Positions 10,515 through 22,684 are shown, counted from the stretch's first letter. The stretch: 64,000 nucleotides of DNA from Crocinitomicaceae bacterium (GCA_016719925.1 JADJYC010000002.1:124001-188000); one strand, 5' to 3'. The notes: a model not told the origin generated them from the sequence alone. Made by a program: numbers and translations.

Positions 10515-11312
10515 TTACTGTTTCTCAGAATCACCCGTCAAATTTAGATTCAGCGCTGATTCTCTGAATCTGTTCACAATTCTGAATTTTATGTTGCCGC
10601 GGTTTTTGACTTCATATTCATCCGGATTCAGTTGATCAGAATCCGTTATAACCTTTCTTTCAAACGTGTTTTTGTTTACCGAAAAACGCACTGATTTTGA
10701 TTTACTCACCTGCTCAAATCCTATTTTGGTATAAACATTCCCGTTTGACCAGTCAGCATCTGTAGTGGTTATGAGATCATCAGCCGGATAATTTTTCAGA
10801 TAATATTTGACCAGTTTATCCAAACCACCCACAACTGAATAATCAGCAAGTGAACAAAATCTTTCCAGTTCAGAAGAAGCATATGGCGGATTTTCATATT
10901 TCATTAACCGGATTCCGGAAAAAACTCCTACTGCAACCAATTTATCTTTGAGGAATAATCCAAGGTGAATTTTTCCGTTGCAATAACCCATCAGGTGATT
11001 TTCATCTGTAAAGCTGCGTGCAACATTTTTTGATATCAGTTCAATTCGTGTACTCCGGCCATTCACTTTATATTTATTCAGACCTAATAATGAATGCAAA
11101 CGCGCAAAGACCTGAGAAGTTCTTTGCCGGAAAATATCTTCGTGAATTATCAGGTCAGTATCTGTAATTTCTGTATCACCAGTATCTGCTGAAATAAAAC
11201 GAATAGTTAAAGAATTCAGTTCAACTACATCCGGTGAAAGGATATTTACTTTCACTTCTGTTTTCTGAAAATGATTGACAATGTGCTGAATCCATTCTGG
11301 TTGCTGGCCCAT
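10515..11312 (-). CDS. Uncharacterised protein with a phage-type Hef-like domain
   Basis: 265 residues. The region from about 95 to 215 reads like the Hef-like, homing-endonuclease-associated module of T4-like phage proteins: SSELERFCSL, a G-G near VVGGLDKLVKYYL, a DADWSNGNVYTKIGF block in place of the usual YADRRWS-x-GxLYxxLGF, and an adjacent beta strand. The phage arginines are replaced by D and A, so the motif is altered. The fold probably resembles GNAT. The N-terminal 90 residues contain a possible nuclease-like segment (IIHEDIFRQR) but no recognised catalytic core. No terminase, capsid or integrase gene is near, so this looks like a lone domesticated gene. Confidence 0.6.
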   Translation of the reverse strand: MGQQPEWIQHIVNHFQKTEVKVNILSPDVVELNSLTIRFISADTGDTEITDTDLIIHEDIFRQRTSQVFARLHSLLGLNKYKVNGRSTRIELISKNVARSFTDENHLMGYCNGKIHLGLFLKDKLVAVGVFSGIRLMKYENPPYASSELERFCSLADYSVVGGLDKLVKYYLKNYPADDLITTTDADWSNGNVYTKIGFEQVSKSKSVRFSVNKNTFERKVITDSDQLNPDEYEVKNRGNIKFRIVNRFRESALNLNLTGDSEKQ

Positions 11313-11404
11313 GTTTCAAAGTTAGTGGATAATTGATACTACGTTGTTGATTTCTATTTACTGATGAAGGAAAATTCAAAACCCTGAAACCGTAATTTTA
11401 CAAT

Positions 11405-12037
11405 GTGAGTTATCAGGAAAAATTCAACGATTTTTGTACTACACTGCGGCGCTTTTTACCAGCAGGTTCAGAAGAATACATTGCCTGGTTTTTACTGGAG
11501 AAAGTAGTTCATTTCACCATCAGTGAAGACCGAAAGTCAAAATACGGAGATTACCGCCAGCCCTATCAGGGGAAACCTCATCAGATTTCAGTAAACGGTG
11601 ATCTGAACAAATATGCTTTTTTGATTACGACACTTCATGAACTTGCACATCTTACCACATTTGAAAAATATCAAAATACCGTTCAGTCGCACGGTGTAGA
11701 ATGGAAACAGGAATTTCAAAACATCTTCAAACCAATACTGGACAAACAAATTCTTCCCTATGACATTACGCTGGCGGTGAACAATTATCTGCGCAACATT
11801 AAAGCTTCCAGTTACAGTGATGAAGCGCTTTACAGAGTGTTAAGACGATACGATAAAAGTCCGGCTGTTTTTCTGGAACATCTTGAATTTGGTGAAAAAT
11901 TTAAACTAAATCAGCAAATTTTCGTTAAAGGTAAAAAGCTTCGCAAACGGTATGAATGCCTGAGTGTTGACACCAATGAAAAGTATCATGTACTGGGAAT
12001 TGCTGAAGTAGAAGAAATCAATGATGAAGAAGAATAA
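11405..12037 (+). CDS. SprT-like zinc metalloprotease-type protein
   Basis: 210 residues. HELAH at 78-82 is the HExxH zinc site, and SHGVEWKQEF about 20 residues later supplies the SprT-type HGxxW third ligand region. Bacterial members are poorly characterised; the eukaryotic relative SPRTN cleaves DNA-protein crosslinks. The upstream ATG is followed directly by TGA, so the start is the GTG at 11405. The last bases overlap the next gene by 17 bases, implying translational coupling to the guanylyltransferase. A divergent gap of 92 bases separates it from the Hef-like gene. Confidence 0.85.
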   Translation: MSYQEKFNDFCTTLRRFLPAGSEEYIAWFLLEKVVHFTISEDRKSKYGDYRQPYQGKPHQISVNGDLNKYAFLITTLHELAHLTTFEKYQNTVQSHGVEWKQEFQNIFKPILDKQILPYDITLAVNNYLRNIKASSYSDEALYRVLRRYDKSPAVFLEHLEFGEKFKLNQQIFVKGKKLRKRYECLSVDTNEKYHVLGIAEVEEINDEEE

Positions 12038-13106
12038 TTTTGCAGTAATCATGGCCGGCGGCGTAGGAAGCAGATTCTGGCCAATGAGTCGTGAAAATCA
12101 TCCCAAACAATTTTTAGATGTTTTGGGTACCGGAAAAACCTTGATTCAGATGACTTATGATCGTCTGAAAAGATTAGTGCCGGATGATCAGATTTACGTA
12201 GTCACCAATGAAAAATATGCGCAGCTGGTTTTTGATCAGACAGGAATATCACGTGATAAAATTCTGACTGAACCCATGCGTAAAAATACGGCACCTGCAA
12301 TTGCGTATGCGTCTCATAAAATTCATGCAATCAATCCGGAAGCAAATCTGATTGTTGCACCTTCTGATCATCTTATTTTAAAAGAAGATGCCTTTATAAC
12401 AACTATTCAGACAGCACTTGAAAAATCAGAAGAAGGAAATAATCTGGTTACCCTTGGAATTAAACCAACGCGGCCTGATACAGGCTATGGTTATATTCAG
12501 TTTGAAAGTGATAAAGACATTATTGTTGGTGAAGTAAGAAAAGTAAAACAGTTTACTGAAAAACCAAACCGGGAACTGGCAGAAATTTTTCTGAAAAGCG
12601 GTGATTACTTCTGGAATTCCGGAATTTTTATCTGGAAATCAAAAGCCATTATTGAAGCACTTCAAAAATTCAAACCCAAACTCAATCAACTTTTCACTTC
12701 GCGTGGAAATGATTACAATACCAGTGCAGAACAAGATTTTATAAATTCTGCTTTTTTATCCTGTGAAGATATTTCTATTGATTTTGCCGTTTTGGAAAAT
12801 GCAAAAAATGTTTTTGTTGTGCTGGCCGATTTAGGTTGGTCAGATTTGGGAACCTGGGGCTCACTTTATACGCATCTGAATAAAGATGTGGAAGGAAACG
12901 CAATCATTGGAAATCAGGTTTACGTATTTGAAAGTTCAAATAACATTGTTAATCTGCCCGATGGAAAAGTGGCATTACTGCAAGGACTTGACGGATACAT
13001 TGTAGTGGAATCAAACGGAATTCTGATGGTTGTCAAAAAAGACGACGAGCAAAAAATTAAAAATTACGTTGCTCAGATTCAGAAAAAAAATCCGGGGGTT
13101 TCGTAG
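12021..13106 (+). CDS. manC: Mannose-1-phosphate guanylyltransferase
   Basis: 361 residues. It makes GDP-mannose from mannose-1-phosphate and GTP, a precursor for surface glycans. The nucleotidyltransferase signature is clear: AGGVGSRFWPMSRENHPKQF near residue 12, EPMRKNTAPAIAYAS, SGDYFWNSGIFIWKS, and a C-terminal left-handed helix-type segment. It lacks the isomerase half of bifunctional ManC/AlgA enzymes, which is usual in Bacteroidota. The start overlaps the upstream SprT-like gene; ATG at 12021 or 12024 would both serve. Confidence 0.9.
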   Translation: MMKKNNFAVIMAGGVGSRFWPMSRENHPKQFLDVLGTGKTLIQMTYDRLKRLVPDDQIYVVTNEKYAQLVFDQTGISRDKILTEPMRKNTAPAIAYASHKIHAINPEANLIVAPSDHLILKEDAFITTIQTALEKSEEGNNLVTLGIKPTRPDTGYGYIQFESDKDIIVGEVRKVKQFTEKPNRELAEIFLKSGDYFWNSGIFIWKSKAIIEALQKFKPKLNQLFTSRGNDYNTSAEQDFINSAFLSCEDISIDFAVLENAKNVFVVLADLGWSDLGTWGSLYTHLNKDVEGNAIIGNQVYVFESSNNIVNLPDGKVALLQGLDGYIVVESNGILMVVKKDDEQKIKNYVAQIQKKNPGVS

Positions 13107-13165
13107 GGAGGATTTAGTTCAACACAAATCGAAAATCCATTCCCGCAACAAACGGCACTATCTCC

Positions 13166-13278
13166 AATTTAGAGGTATCAACTCATCTAATAGCACAAGC
13201 TTCATAACTATTGCAGGGCTTCATTATAATTATCACTTCATTGATACCAATTCAATTGCTAACTCAAACTCAAATTAA
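13166..13278 (+). pseudogene. Truncated paralog fragment of the giant lipase-like gene
   Basis: Bases 13201-13260 correspond to 14250-14309 in the downstream gene. Over 20 codons there are 11 base differences, yet only one changes an amino acid (Ile/Val): both encode FIT(I/V)AGLHYNYHFIDTNSIA. A mostly synonymous pattern means the fragment comes from a gene that was under protein-level selection before being truncated. No start, signal peptide or remaining domains are present, so it is a leftover of a second copy. Confidence 0.75.
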
Positions 13279-13309
13279 TTTTTGTAAATTGCTCAATCAA
13301 AACTACTTT

Positions 13310-13864
13310 ATGCAAAGTTCAATCATAAAAAACTTCATTCTCACTTTGTCCATTGCCCTCTGCACTTTGCCCCTCAACAGTTGCAAAAAAGATGAAATCT
13401 GTGACCACCCCAGTTTACCCTGCCAAACCCATGAAGGTAAAAATACTTTTGGCTGTTTGATTGATGGGGTGCCATTTGTGGCTAAGACATCTTTTTCTAT
13501 TGGAGGTGCAGTGCCTGTAAGTGGGTCTTTTGATGAGTCTACACAATATTTAATTCTTGAGGGCTCCAGAGAAGATTCAAGCGAAAAAATAGAGACTGTA
13601 AAGATCAGATGCTATGTACTCTCGGGAGTGGGAAGTTACTCTATGTGGGTAACTAGTTCAAGTGCACAGGGTTATACCTACTTTAACAATCCGAACGTTT
13701 GTACTTACTATCATGATTTGGATAATAAAGGAATCATTAATATATCTTTTTTGGACACCGAGAAAAATATAATCTCTGGTACTTTCAGCGTTACATTAAT
13801 TAATCCAGATTGCACCAAAGAAACTTTAACGATTACCGAAGGTAGATTTGACTTTGGATACTGA
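13310..13864 (+). CDS. Lipoprotein, probable DUF6252-like family
   Basis: 184 residues from the ATG at 13310; the longer open frame from 13211 crosses the paralog remnant and is rejected. The signal peptide (hydrophobic FILTLSIALCTLPL) ends in a lipobox LNSC, with Cys followed by KKDE, as in Bacteroidota surface lipoproteins. The mature part opens with NTFGCLIDGVPFVAK, resembling the DUF6252 start, and continues as beta strands with four later cysteine-containing positions. Function unknown. It ends 16 bases before the giant lipase-like gene, suggesting one transcript. Confidence 0.7.
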   Translation: MQSSIIKNFILTLSIALCTLPLNSCKKDEICDHPSLPCQTHEGKNTFGCLIDGVPFVAKTSFSIGGAVPVSGSFDESTQYLILEGSREDSSEKIETVKIRCYVLSGVGSYSMWVTSSSAQGYTYFNNPNVCTYYHDLDNKGIINISFLDTEKNIISGTFSVTLINPDCTKETLTITEGRFDFGY

Positions 13865-13880
13865 GATTAAACCAATTTTT

Positions 13881-16800
13881 ATGAAGATGAAATCATTATT
13901 TTTTATCGGATTAATTTTATCACTGAATTCGATTTATGCTCAATGGACGACTGATTCTATTATTCATTCAGCGGATAGTGTGCATCAGGCTTACAAGCAG
14001 CGAATGATTGATATGTACGAGCATGTTGATTTAACACAGGTTCCTTCTGGTATCCTTTATGACCGTGGTATTCCGTTTATCACTTTTGAACCATTTCAAG
14101 GAGTTGTAAATGATTCAAGTGAAGCAACTGAATTGAGTTTTGGTTTGGCTTATGCTTCTCTTTCAAGTATGGTAGTTGATCCAACTAAAAATCTAACAAA
14201 CCCAAGCTACTACCGTGAGAAAATGGATACAATAAAACCAGAATCAAATTTTATTACAGTTGCTGGCTTGCATTATAATTATCATTTCATAGATACCAAT
14301 TCAATTGCCAATGGTCAGTTTCAAATTATTGACAACAATATTTACGATATTTTTCCGCACACGGGTAGTCCGTACATTCAGAGAGAATTTTTCATGTTTT
14401 CACCGGCAGTTCACAAAATAAGTAGCAACACGCTGAAATTATTTATAGACAGTACCCTTTTCTTCACCAATACAGGTAAAGAGATTCTTTCATTGGCTAT
14501 TGATTTTGGCATTGATAGCGGTTTTGTCAACACCTCATTCAACCGCACCGTTGCAAATACATACGATGAAGAAGGTTGGAAAAACATTACCATTAAAATT
14601 ACCTACACTGATAGCAGCGAATATTTCTCCAATTTTGAAATTTATACCAAAGGTCCTGAGGTGCGGGCAGGCGGTGATAACATTTTTGACATCTACCATT
14701 ACATTCCACCAACATACGGTTCAGCACCCGATGAAGGACGTGGTGGCGGAACCGTTTGGGTATATTTGGGCTGTGGACATACGCGCATTGAAAAACCTTT
14801 TATTTGGGCGGAAGGATTTAATCCTGTAGTTGGTGGTTTGAATCTAGGTTTGTCAATTGAGGATGCTTTTAATAGAATAAATCACTCGTTAACGGAAGAC
14901 ATCGATCAAAAAACACTTTGGCAAAACCTAATTGAAGAAGGCTACGACATCATTTTAATAGATTACGATGACGGCGGTGATTATATACCACGCACAGCAG
15001 AATTAATTAAAGAAGTAATACGTTGGGTAAACATTCAAAAACACAGTGCAGGCAGCAATGAAAAAAATGTGATTATGGGGCAAAGCATGGGCGGTGTTTG
15101 CACCAACCTTGCGCTCAAAGAAATGGAGGTTGTGGATATGGAAGATCATGAGGTGGGTACGTTTGTGGTGTTTGATAGCCCTATACTTGGGGTAAATGTG
15201 CCGTTAGGGGCTCAGCACTCGTTAGTGGATGTGGCGCATTTGCCTGTAACTGTTGGCGGGGTTACCCTTCCATTAACTGAAGCGCCTGTTCTTAAAAATT
15301 ACGTTCAAATTCTTGATGATGCGGTTGATTTGTTGTTTACACCGGCTGCCCGAACTATGATTCGGTATTTTTATAATGGACCTGGGGTTGATCCAAATCA
15401 ACATCTGTGGCAAGAGCACTACGAATATCAATGGGAAACTTTGGGCGGTTACCCAACTGAATGTGAGGTCATAAATATTGCCAATGGGTCTATTTATGGC
15501 GAAGAAGGGCAACATAATTTTGAACCCTCAGAATTGATTGCTTCAAAAAGTGGCAGTACACTGATGGTTCTTAATACCTTGGCTATGGGTTTAGGTCAAG
15601 GTGATGTTCTTCTTACACCAAGTGTCTGGGCAATTGGTGGTGCGTTGGTGGTTTTGACCGGAACAAATGTTGATGCAAGTGTAAATATTTTTTCAGCGCC
15701 CGATGGAGGATCTGGTGTAGTTTACTTTAGTGACATTGAAATTTACAGTTTTTGGGGTGATGTAAATATAATCAGCAGTACAATTGCAGTAACCAGTGAT
15801 AAAAAGGGCATTGACTGCGCGCCTGGTGGTTTTGTCGGTAAAGGTAATCAAGGTCTTATGATAGAAAATTTTCATTTATCAAATAGTTTAGAACCTGATG
15901 TTTGGAAATTGGAAACTTTCTGTTTCACTCCAACAGTTAGTGTTCTAAGCTATTTTAACGGTCCAACAAATGTTGATTTCAATGATCCACTGCATGATTT
16001 CAGTAATTTTAATACAAATCTTTGGTGGCTTCAAAGTAATTCGGGACTAAAAAGTTATACAGCATTCGAAGAAACTGTTCAATTTACTTTATTTGCTGAA
16101 GACAATATTACACCAATAGGACAATCTGGTGAATTTAATAATACAGCGCATACATGGTTCACGAATTCTAATACACAATTCATGCATTATCATTTTATTA
16201 ATGGCGCTAATGAACTTGATGGCCTTGTTCAATTAAATGCTGGCACATTGTATAATTTTGGAACTTTTTCAATTTCAAGCGGTTTTAACTATCCTTATTA
16301 TCCAGAAAAAAAAACCATCAATTATATTGATCATTCAATCTCTGTATCAAATACCACCCTTGGTGTTAACTCTTCTATCAACCTTTCGCTGACACCTGAT
16401 GGCATTAATTATCCGTTTCCTTATCCACAATTACCAACAGATAATTCCAGTTTTCTGGTAACTATTGGCAATGGGTGTAATAATCATGATCCAGTGACAG
16501 TAACAATTGATGATGGAGGCCTTTTGGTTTTAGGAGATGGAAGCACACGCACCGGAGCATTACATGTCTATGACGGGCATAAAATAATTATCAAAAGCGG
16601 AGGCGTTCTTGACCTGAAAGAAGGAAGCACTTTGAAATTGAAAGCAGGAGCAGACTTGATTCTTGAACCCGGTTCAACAGTTTACATAAGAAATGGGGCT
16701 CGTTTGATCACTGAATATGGCAGTAATATTTATTATCATCCCGGTGCAGAAATTCATTTGCTTGGTTCTGATGCTGTTTTAGAAATGGAGGGACAACTTC

Positions 16801-18890
16801 ATCTCTTGCCTGATGCCAATTTTGAACTTTTACACGCAGGTATTGCCAGCGGTTTATTTGTAATTAAAAATCCTCAGGGTCTTTTGGTTGGTGGTGACAA
16901 TAGCTCATTTAAAGTTACCGGCGACGGACCAAATGACTTTATGCTTGCTATTATGGAAGGCGCTAATTTGGCAAGTCAAGGTAATATGACTAAAATACAC
17001 ATCAGCAATTGCACAGTAGCTTTAAGATCAGGTAATTTGTATAACATCCAATCACATGTGCCTTTCGTTTGTAGCAATGTGAACTGGGATGCGCAACCAA
17101 ATGCAGAGCTTACAAATCACCCAAAAATTTACGTTTTGAATAAAGGACAGTTTACCAGTTCTGAATTTAATAATGTTGCAATTATTGCAACTGCTTATAC
17201 TGGTTTTGACCCAAATTTTCTTTTGGTCAGCAATTGTGATTTCAATTCAACTTATAGTCAGAGTGAAAAAATGATTGATGTAAACGGAGGTAACTTTAAA
17301 ATTTACCACTCTACTTTCAGCGGATTTTCAGGCACAGCTGTCAACTCAGCAAATTTAGTTTCAACTTCCAATATGCAGTATAACGAGTTTAACGGTGTGA
17401 ACACATCAACCTCAATTGCCGTTTTTGATAACTCAGCAATTGAATTAATAATTCGCTGGTCTGACATTAATTTGTGCGCTTTGGGTGTTCAAAAATATGA
17501 CGGTAAACTTAAATTACGATGTAATTCATTCAATCAGAATCACGTAGGGGTAAAAATTCTGAATGGATGTTATTTGGAAATGACGGCTGAAGCTACTGCA
17601 GGCTATAACGTTTTCACCAATATTGGTCTGTTTAATATATGGTTTGATAACGCATTATATGCAAACCTACAAAATGGATATAACTCATTTGACGATCCAG
17701 AATATAGTGATACATACTTATGGATCTCTCCAGATACCTTCATCTGCCCTGCAGCATATCTGGGCTAAAAGAAACAAGTGGAATGATGCGCTTACAGTTC
17801 CGCTCCAGAGCTTTAATTATGTTTATAGTTCTATAACTAATAATCAGATTGGTGTAGTTATGGCCCAAACGCAATTCGCCAACTGTGGAACAGAAGATCC
17901 CAATAAGCCTGTTGTAGGATTCCTGGAAACATCAATAAAGCAAATCAAATTAAATCGCAATTATTTGTAGACTCAACACGAATAGATAGTGCAATTGCAA
18001 TAGCTATAATGCACACAGAATTGTATGATTCAACCCAAAACGACTTTGTTGCGCTGGCATATTTTCACGATATCCTAATGTATGATTTTGACAGCCTGGA
18101 CAGAGTAGATAATATTTATCTTGATTATGCATTTTATGAAATGAAGAGAACTTTGGAGCATTGTTTTGAAACCGGACGAATCCGTCCTGAAGATAATCTT
18201 GCAACTTTCCATCCAATGGTTCAACTCTATGTTGATGTGTTAAATGACCGGAGTAAAAAGAACATTACACTGAAACGTTACAACAAACAATTCAATCTTG
18301 AACTTGATAAAGCACATTTATACAGGCTTATTGGCTATAATGATATTGGGTTAAGTATTTTATATAACACAGAGGCTTGTGGTTTAGATTCTGCTGAACA
18401 GGCAATTCTGAATCATTGGAAATTTGTTTTTGAAGAGGAAATACAACGCCTGGCTATAGGTCCTGATTATGAAAGTCTGGATACTTTTTTGACTGATACC
18501 AGAGGATACAACCAACCAACAAATTACACAGATACAATTTATTATTTTGGAACAAAAATTATTTCTCTGAAAAATATAAAATACCGCACATGTACAGTTG
18601 CACCACGTAGTCAGGAAATTTCTGACGATGATGCTAACGAATCAGGTTTCAAAGTCTATCCGAATCCACTTTTTGGAAACACCATTTATCTGGAATATAT
18701 GATTAGGACGTATGCTACTTGTTATTTTAAATTGTATTCTTCTGATGGAAAAATAATATTTAATACATTGCTGAATCCAGAAGAAAATTTCACAACCTTA
18801 AATATTCAGGATATTTCTCGAGGTATTTACTACTACACGTTTGTTACTGAAGACGAAACACTGGAGCTTGGAAAGTTGGTTGTGGAATAA
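13881..18890 (+). CDS. Giant secreted lipase-like protein with beta-helix and T9SS tail (two frame breaks)
   Basis: About 1,670 residues if repaired. Start taken at ATG 13881, giving a signal peptide (SLFFIGLILSLNSIYAQ). Residues about 290-500 hold an alpha/beta-hydrolase domain with nucleophile elbow GQSMGG and WAEGFNPVVGG upstream, resembling PGAP1-like lipases/esterases. A long parallel beta-helix-type region follows (repeated strands such as LKAGADLILEPGSTVYI). The C terminus (FKVYPNPLFGNTIYLEY...RGIYYYTF...LGKLVVE) is a type A T9SS sorting domain. Frame breaks are near 17730 and near 17922 (a missing C), splitting it into 13881-17768, about 17740-17970 and about 17925-18890. It is likely secreted or surface-attached and acts on an ester or lipid; the substrate is unknown. 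Confidence 0.75.
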
Positions 18891-19013
18891 CAGCCTCTTC
18901 AAAATTTGCTTAGTGAAATCACAAGGTTTTCCGTTAGTATAAGTTGATTAAGGCTTTACGAAAAAAACTAAATCCCTGTTCCCAATTTCCACACATCCCT
19001 AACTTAAATAAAG

Positions 19014-21835
19014 ATGACACCTCCTCACGATAAGAAACTTTTTTTATTAGATGCATTTGCCCTCATCTATAGAGCTTATTACGCATTTATAAAAAACCCG
19101 CGCGTCAATAGCAAAGGTCAGAATACCTCAGCAGCGTATGGATTTACAACGGTGTTGCTTGATCTGATCAACAAAGAAAAACCCACTCATCTTGCGGTGG
19201 TATTTGACAGTGCTGAAGAAACAACCCGTGCAACTGAATTTGCTGATTACAAAGCAAACCGCGAAGCCATGCCGGAAGATATTTCTTCCATGATTGAACC
19301 CATTCAGGAAATTATCCGTGCGTTTAATATTCCCATTCTTATCAGTCCGGGAGATGAAGCGGATGACATTATAGGAACCATTGCAAAAAAAGCTGAGAAG
19401 GCCGGTTACAGAACATACATGATGACTCCGGATAAAGATTTTGGTCAGCTGGTTTCAGAAAATATTTTTATTTACAAACCTGCCAAAGGAGGTAAACCAC
19501 CTGAAGTTTGGGGTGTGCCGGAAGTATGTGCGCAATTTGAAGTGGATCGTCCTGAACAGGTAATTGACGTGCTTGGATTGTGGGGAGATGCCGTTGACAA
19601 TATTCCGGGAATTCCGGGAATTGGTGAAAAAACTGCAAAAGCACTGGTTAAAAAATACGGCTCCGTTGAAGGACTTATTGAACACGCAAACGAATTAAAA
19701 GGAAAACAAAAAGAAAATGTGATTCAGTTTGCTGAACAAGGTTTACTTTCAAAAAAACTGGCTACGATTAATCTGGATGTTGCTGTTGATTTTGACGAAA
19801 AATCACTGGAGATGGAAGAGCCGGATCTGGAAAAAGTTAAAAAGATTTTCACCAAACTGGAATTCAAAACACTCAGCAAAAAGTTTTGGGAGAAGAAATT
19901 ATTATTCCCGCGCAACGAGTTTTAAGCGGAAACGCAACCGCTGATGATCAGCTTGATTTATTTGGCGGACCAAAAATTGTAACGGATGCGATTGAAGAAA
20001 AAGAAACCAAATCAGGTACCATTCTTACCATTGCAGACACAAAATCAAGTTACATTTTTGTTGATACATCATCTGGCAGAAAAGAATTGCTGAATAAATT
20101 AATTAATCAGAAATCAGTCTGTTTTGATACAGAAACAACGGATCTTGATGGTGTACATGCAGAGATAGTTGGAATGTCCTTTTCCTTCGAAAAAAATTCA
20201 GGTTATTTTGTTTCTACTCCTCCTGAAAGCAGAAAAGAAATTGTGCAGGAATTCAAATCATTTTTTGAAAATGAAGCAATTGAAAAAGTAGCACACAATA
20301 TCAAATACGATTTAAAGATTATAGAAAAATATGGTGTGAAAGTAAAAGGTCAGCTCTTTGATACCATGATTGCGCATTATCTGATTACCCCTGAAGGAAA
20401 ACACAACATGGATTATCTTTCAGAATTGTATCTGAATTACCGTCCGGTTTCAATTGAAACGCTGATTGGAAAAAAAGGAAAGACACAGGGTTCTATGGCT
20501 GATCTTGACCCAAAAGATATTTCTGATTATGCCTGTGAAGATGCTGATATCACGTTTCAGTTAAAACAAAAATTTGCACCTGAAATTGAAAAAGAGCATC
20601 TGAAAAAACTCTTTTATGAAATTGAAATGCCGCTGGTTTCCGTTTTGCAGGATATGGAAACGGAAGGAATTAATCTGGATGTGGAAGCTTTGAAAAAATA
20701 TTCTGTTGAACTGGAAACTGATATTGTTGAACTTGAAAAACAAGTCAAAGAAATGGCCGGCGTGCAGGATTTTAATCTTGACTCACCCAAACAACTTGGT
20801 GAAGTTTTATTTGATCACCTGAAAATTGATGCTAAAGCTAAAAAAACCAAAACCGGTCAATATTCTACCAGTGAAGACACACTGACAAAACTGGAGGCAA
20901 ATAATCCAATTGTCCGTTTGATTTTAAATTACCGTTCACTCAGAAAACTGAAAAGTACGTATGTTGATTCATTGCCTGATCTGGTCAATAAAAAAACCGG
21001 CAGAGTGCACACCAGCTACATGCAGACAATTGCAGCAACAGGACGTCTTAGTTCTAACAATCCCAATCTTCAAAATATTCCAATCAGAACAGAAAAGGGA
21101 AGAGAAATCAGAAAAGCTTTTATCAAACGTAATAATGACTATTGCATTCTGTCAGCGGATTATTCGCAAATTGAATTGCGTGTAATTGCAGCCGTAAGTA
21201 ATGATGAAAACATGATTGAGGCATTCAGATCAGGGCATGATATTCACGCCGCAACTGCTGCAAAAGTTTTTCATGTTGACAAAATTGAAAACGTGACAAA
21301 AGATCAGCGAAGTGCGGCAAAAGCGGTAAACTTTGGAATTATTTATGGTCAGAGTGCATTTGGACTTTCCCAGAATCTTGGAATATCAAGAACCGAAGCA
21401 AAAGAAATAATTGACTCATACTGGTTGCAGTATCCGAAAATCAAACAATACTTAAGTGACAGTGTTCAGTTTGCGCGTGAGCATGGTTACGTAGAAACAA
21501 TCATGAAACGACGCAGATACTTACCGGACATTCAATCAGCCAACGCCATTGTAAGAGGATTTGCAGAACGAAATGCAGTCAATGCTCCCATTCAGGGATC
21601 AGCTGCGGATATTGTAAAAATTGCGATGATCCATGTGCATGATGAAATGAAAAAACAAAATGTAAAATCAAAAATGTTACTTCAGGTGCATGATGAGTTG
21701 GTTTTTGATGTACTGCTTTCTGAAAAAGAAATCATGACAAAAATTGTAAAGGATAAAATGGAAAATGCTGTTTCAATTGGCGTACCTCTTGTAATTGATT
21801 ACAATTTTGGTGATAACTGGCTGGAAGCGCATTAA
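19014..21835 (+). CDS. polA: DNA polymerase I (frameshifted)
   Basis: About 940 residues with all three activities. N-terminal 5'-3' exonuclease (flap) domain about 1-290, a 3'-5' proofreading exonuclease with FDTETTDLDG, and a family A polymerase domain with motif A DYSQIELRVIAA, motif B RSAAKAVNFGIIYGQ and motif C LQVHDELVFD. One A is missing in the A-run near 19880, shifting the frame between 19925 and 19886; the bridge reads KVLGEEIIIPAQRVL. The proofreading acids appear intact, unlike in Taq. Replication and repair; no operon partner upstream, DUF2797 follows after 11 bases. Confidence 0.95.
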
Positions 21836-21846
21836 AAAGAAATCAG

Positions 21847-22637
21847 ATGGAAATTGAACTGAGTAAAATGGAAACTAAGTTGCTGGACACTGTTCAGTAT
21901 AAACTGGTTTCAGATGAACATACCGTAGAAATGAATGTGCTGATTGGAAAAAAAATAAGTTTACAGTCAACCGGAAAATTTCGTTGTCAGAGCTGCCGCA
22001 ATTTTGTAAAAAAATTATTTGCTCAGGGATTTTGTTACAATTGTTTTACCAGTTCTGCTGATGCAAGTCCGTGCATTATTAACCCAGAATTATGTGAAGG
22101 ACATTTGGGAAAAGGAAGAGACATTGAATGGGAAAAATCGCATCACGTTCAGCCTCATTTTGTTTATCTCGCTGTTGCCTCTGCAGTAAAAGTAGGGTTG
22201 CAAGAAGCACACAAATTCCAACCCGGTGGATTGATCAGGGAGCATCGTATGCCATAAAAATTGCAGAAACACCTTACAGACAATTAGCAGGACAAATAGA
22301 AGTTGCACTCAAGGAATGTTTTACAGATAAAACAAGCTGGCAGGCCATGCTCAAAAATGAAATTGGTGATTTTGATCTGATTCAGGAAAAATGGCAGTTA
22401 GAATCTATATTACCATCTGACCTGGCAGAATATATGACCGATGATGATGAAATAACGCAAATTAATTATCCCGTTCTGGAATTTCCAAAAAAAGTAAACA
22501 GCATTTCTTTTGATAAAACACTGTTAATTGAAGGAACACTATTAGGAATAAAAGGTCAATACCTGATTTTGGATGGCGGCAGGGTTTTAAATGTGCGGAA
22601 ACATGATGGCTATTATGTGGATCTCAATGTGAGTTAG
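21847..22637 (+). CDS. DUF2797 protein (frameshifted)
   Basis: About 263 residues. The N-terminal part has a zinc-finger-like set of cysteines (CQSCRNF, GFCYNCF, SPCIINPELCEGH), then the family block VARSTQIPTRWIDQGA and a C-terminal nucleic-acid-binding-type region. One G is missing in the G run near 22198, splitting the gene into 21847-22257 and 22128-22637. The family is widespread but its biochemical role is unknown. It follows polA by 11 bases, so a DNA- or RNA-related role is plausible but unproven. Confidence 0.8.
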
Positions 22638-22684
22638 CATTTAATCACAAATAATAAAAACAGTTTCTGCCCGTTTCTGATGTC

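Noticed and set aside
13211..13309. Upstream extension of the lipoprotein gene
   Set aside because: The extra 33 residues cross the paralog remnant in a different frame and precede a proper signal peptide; the ATG at 13310 is the better start.
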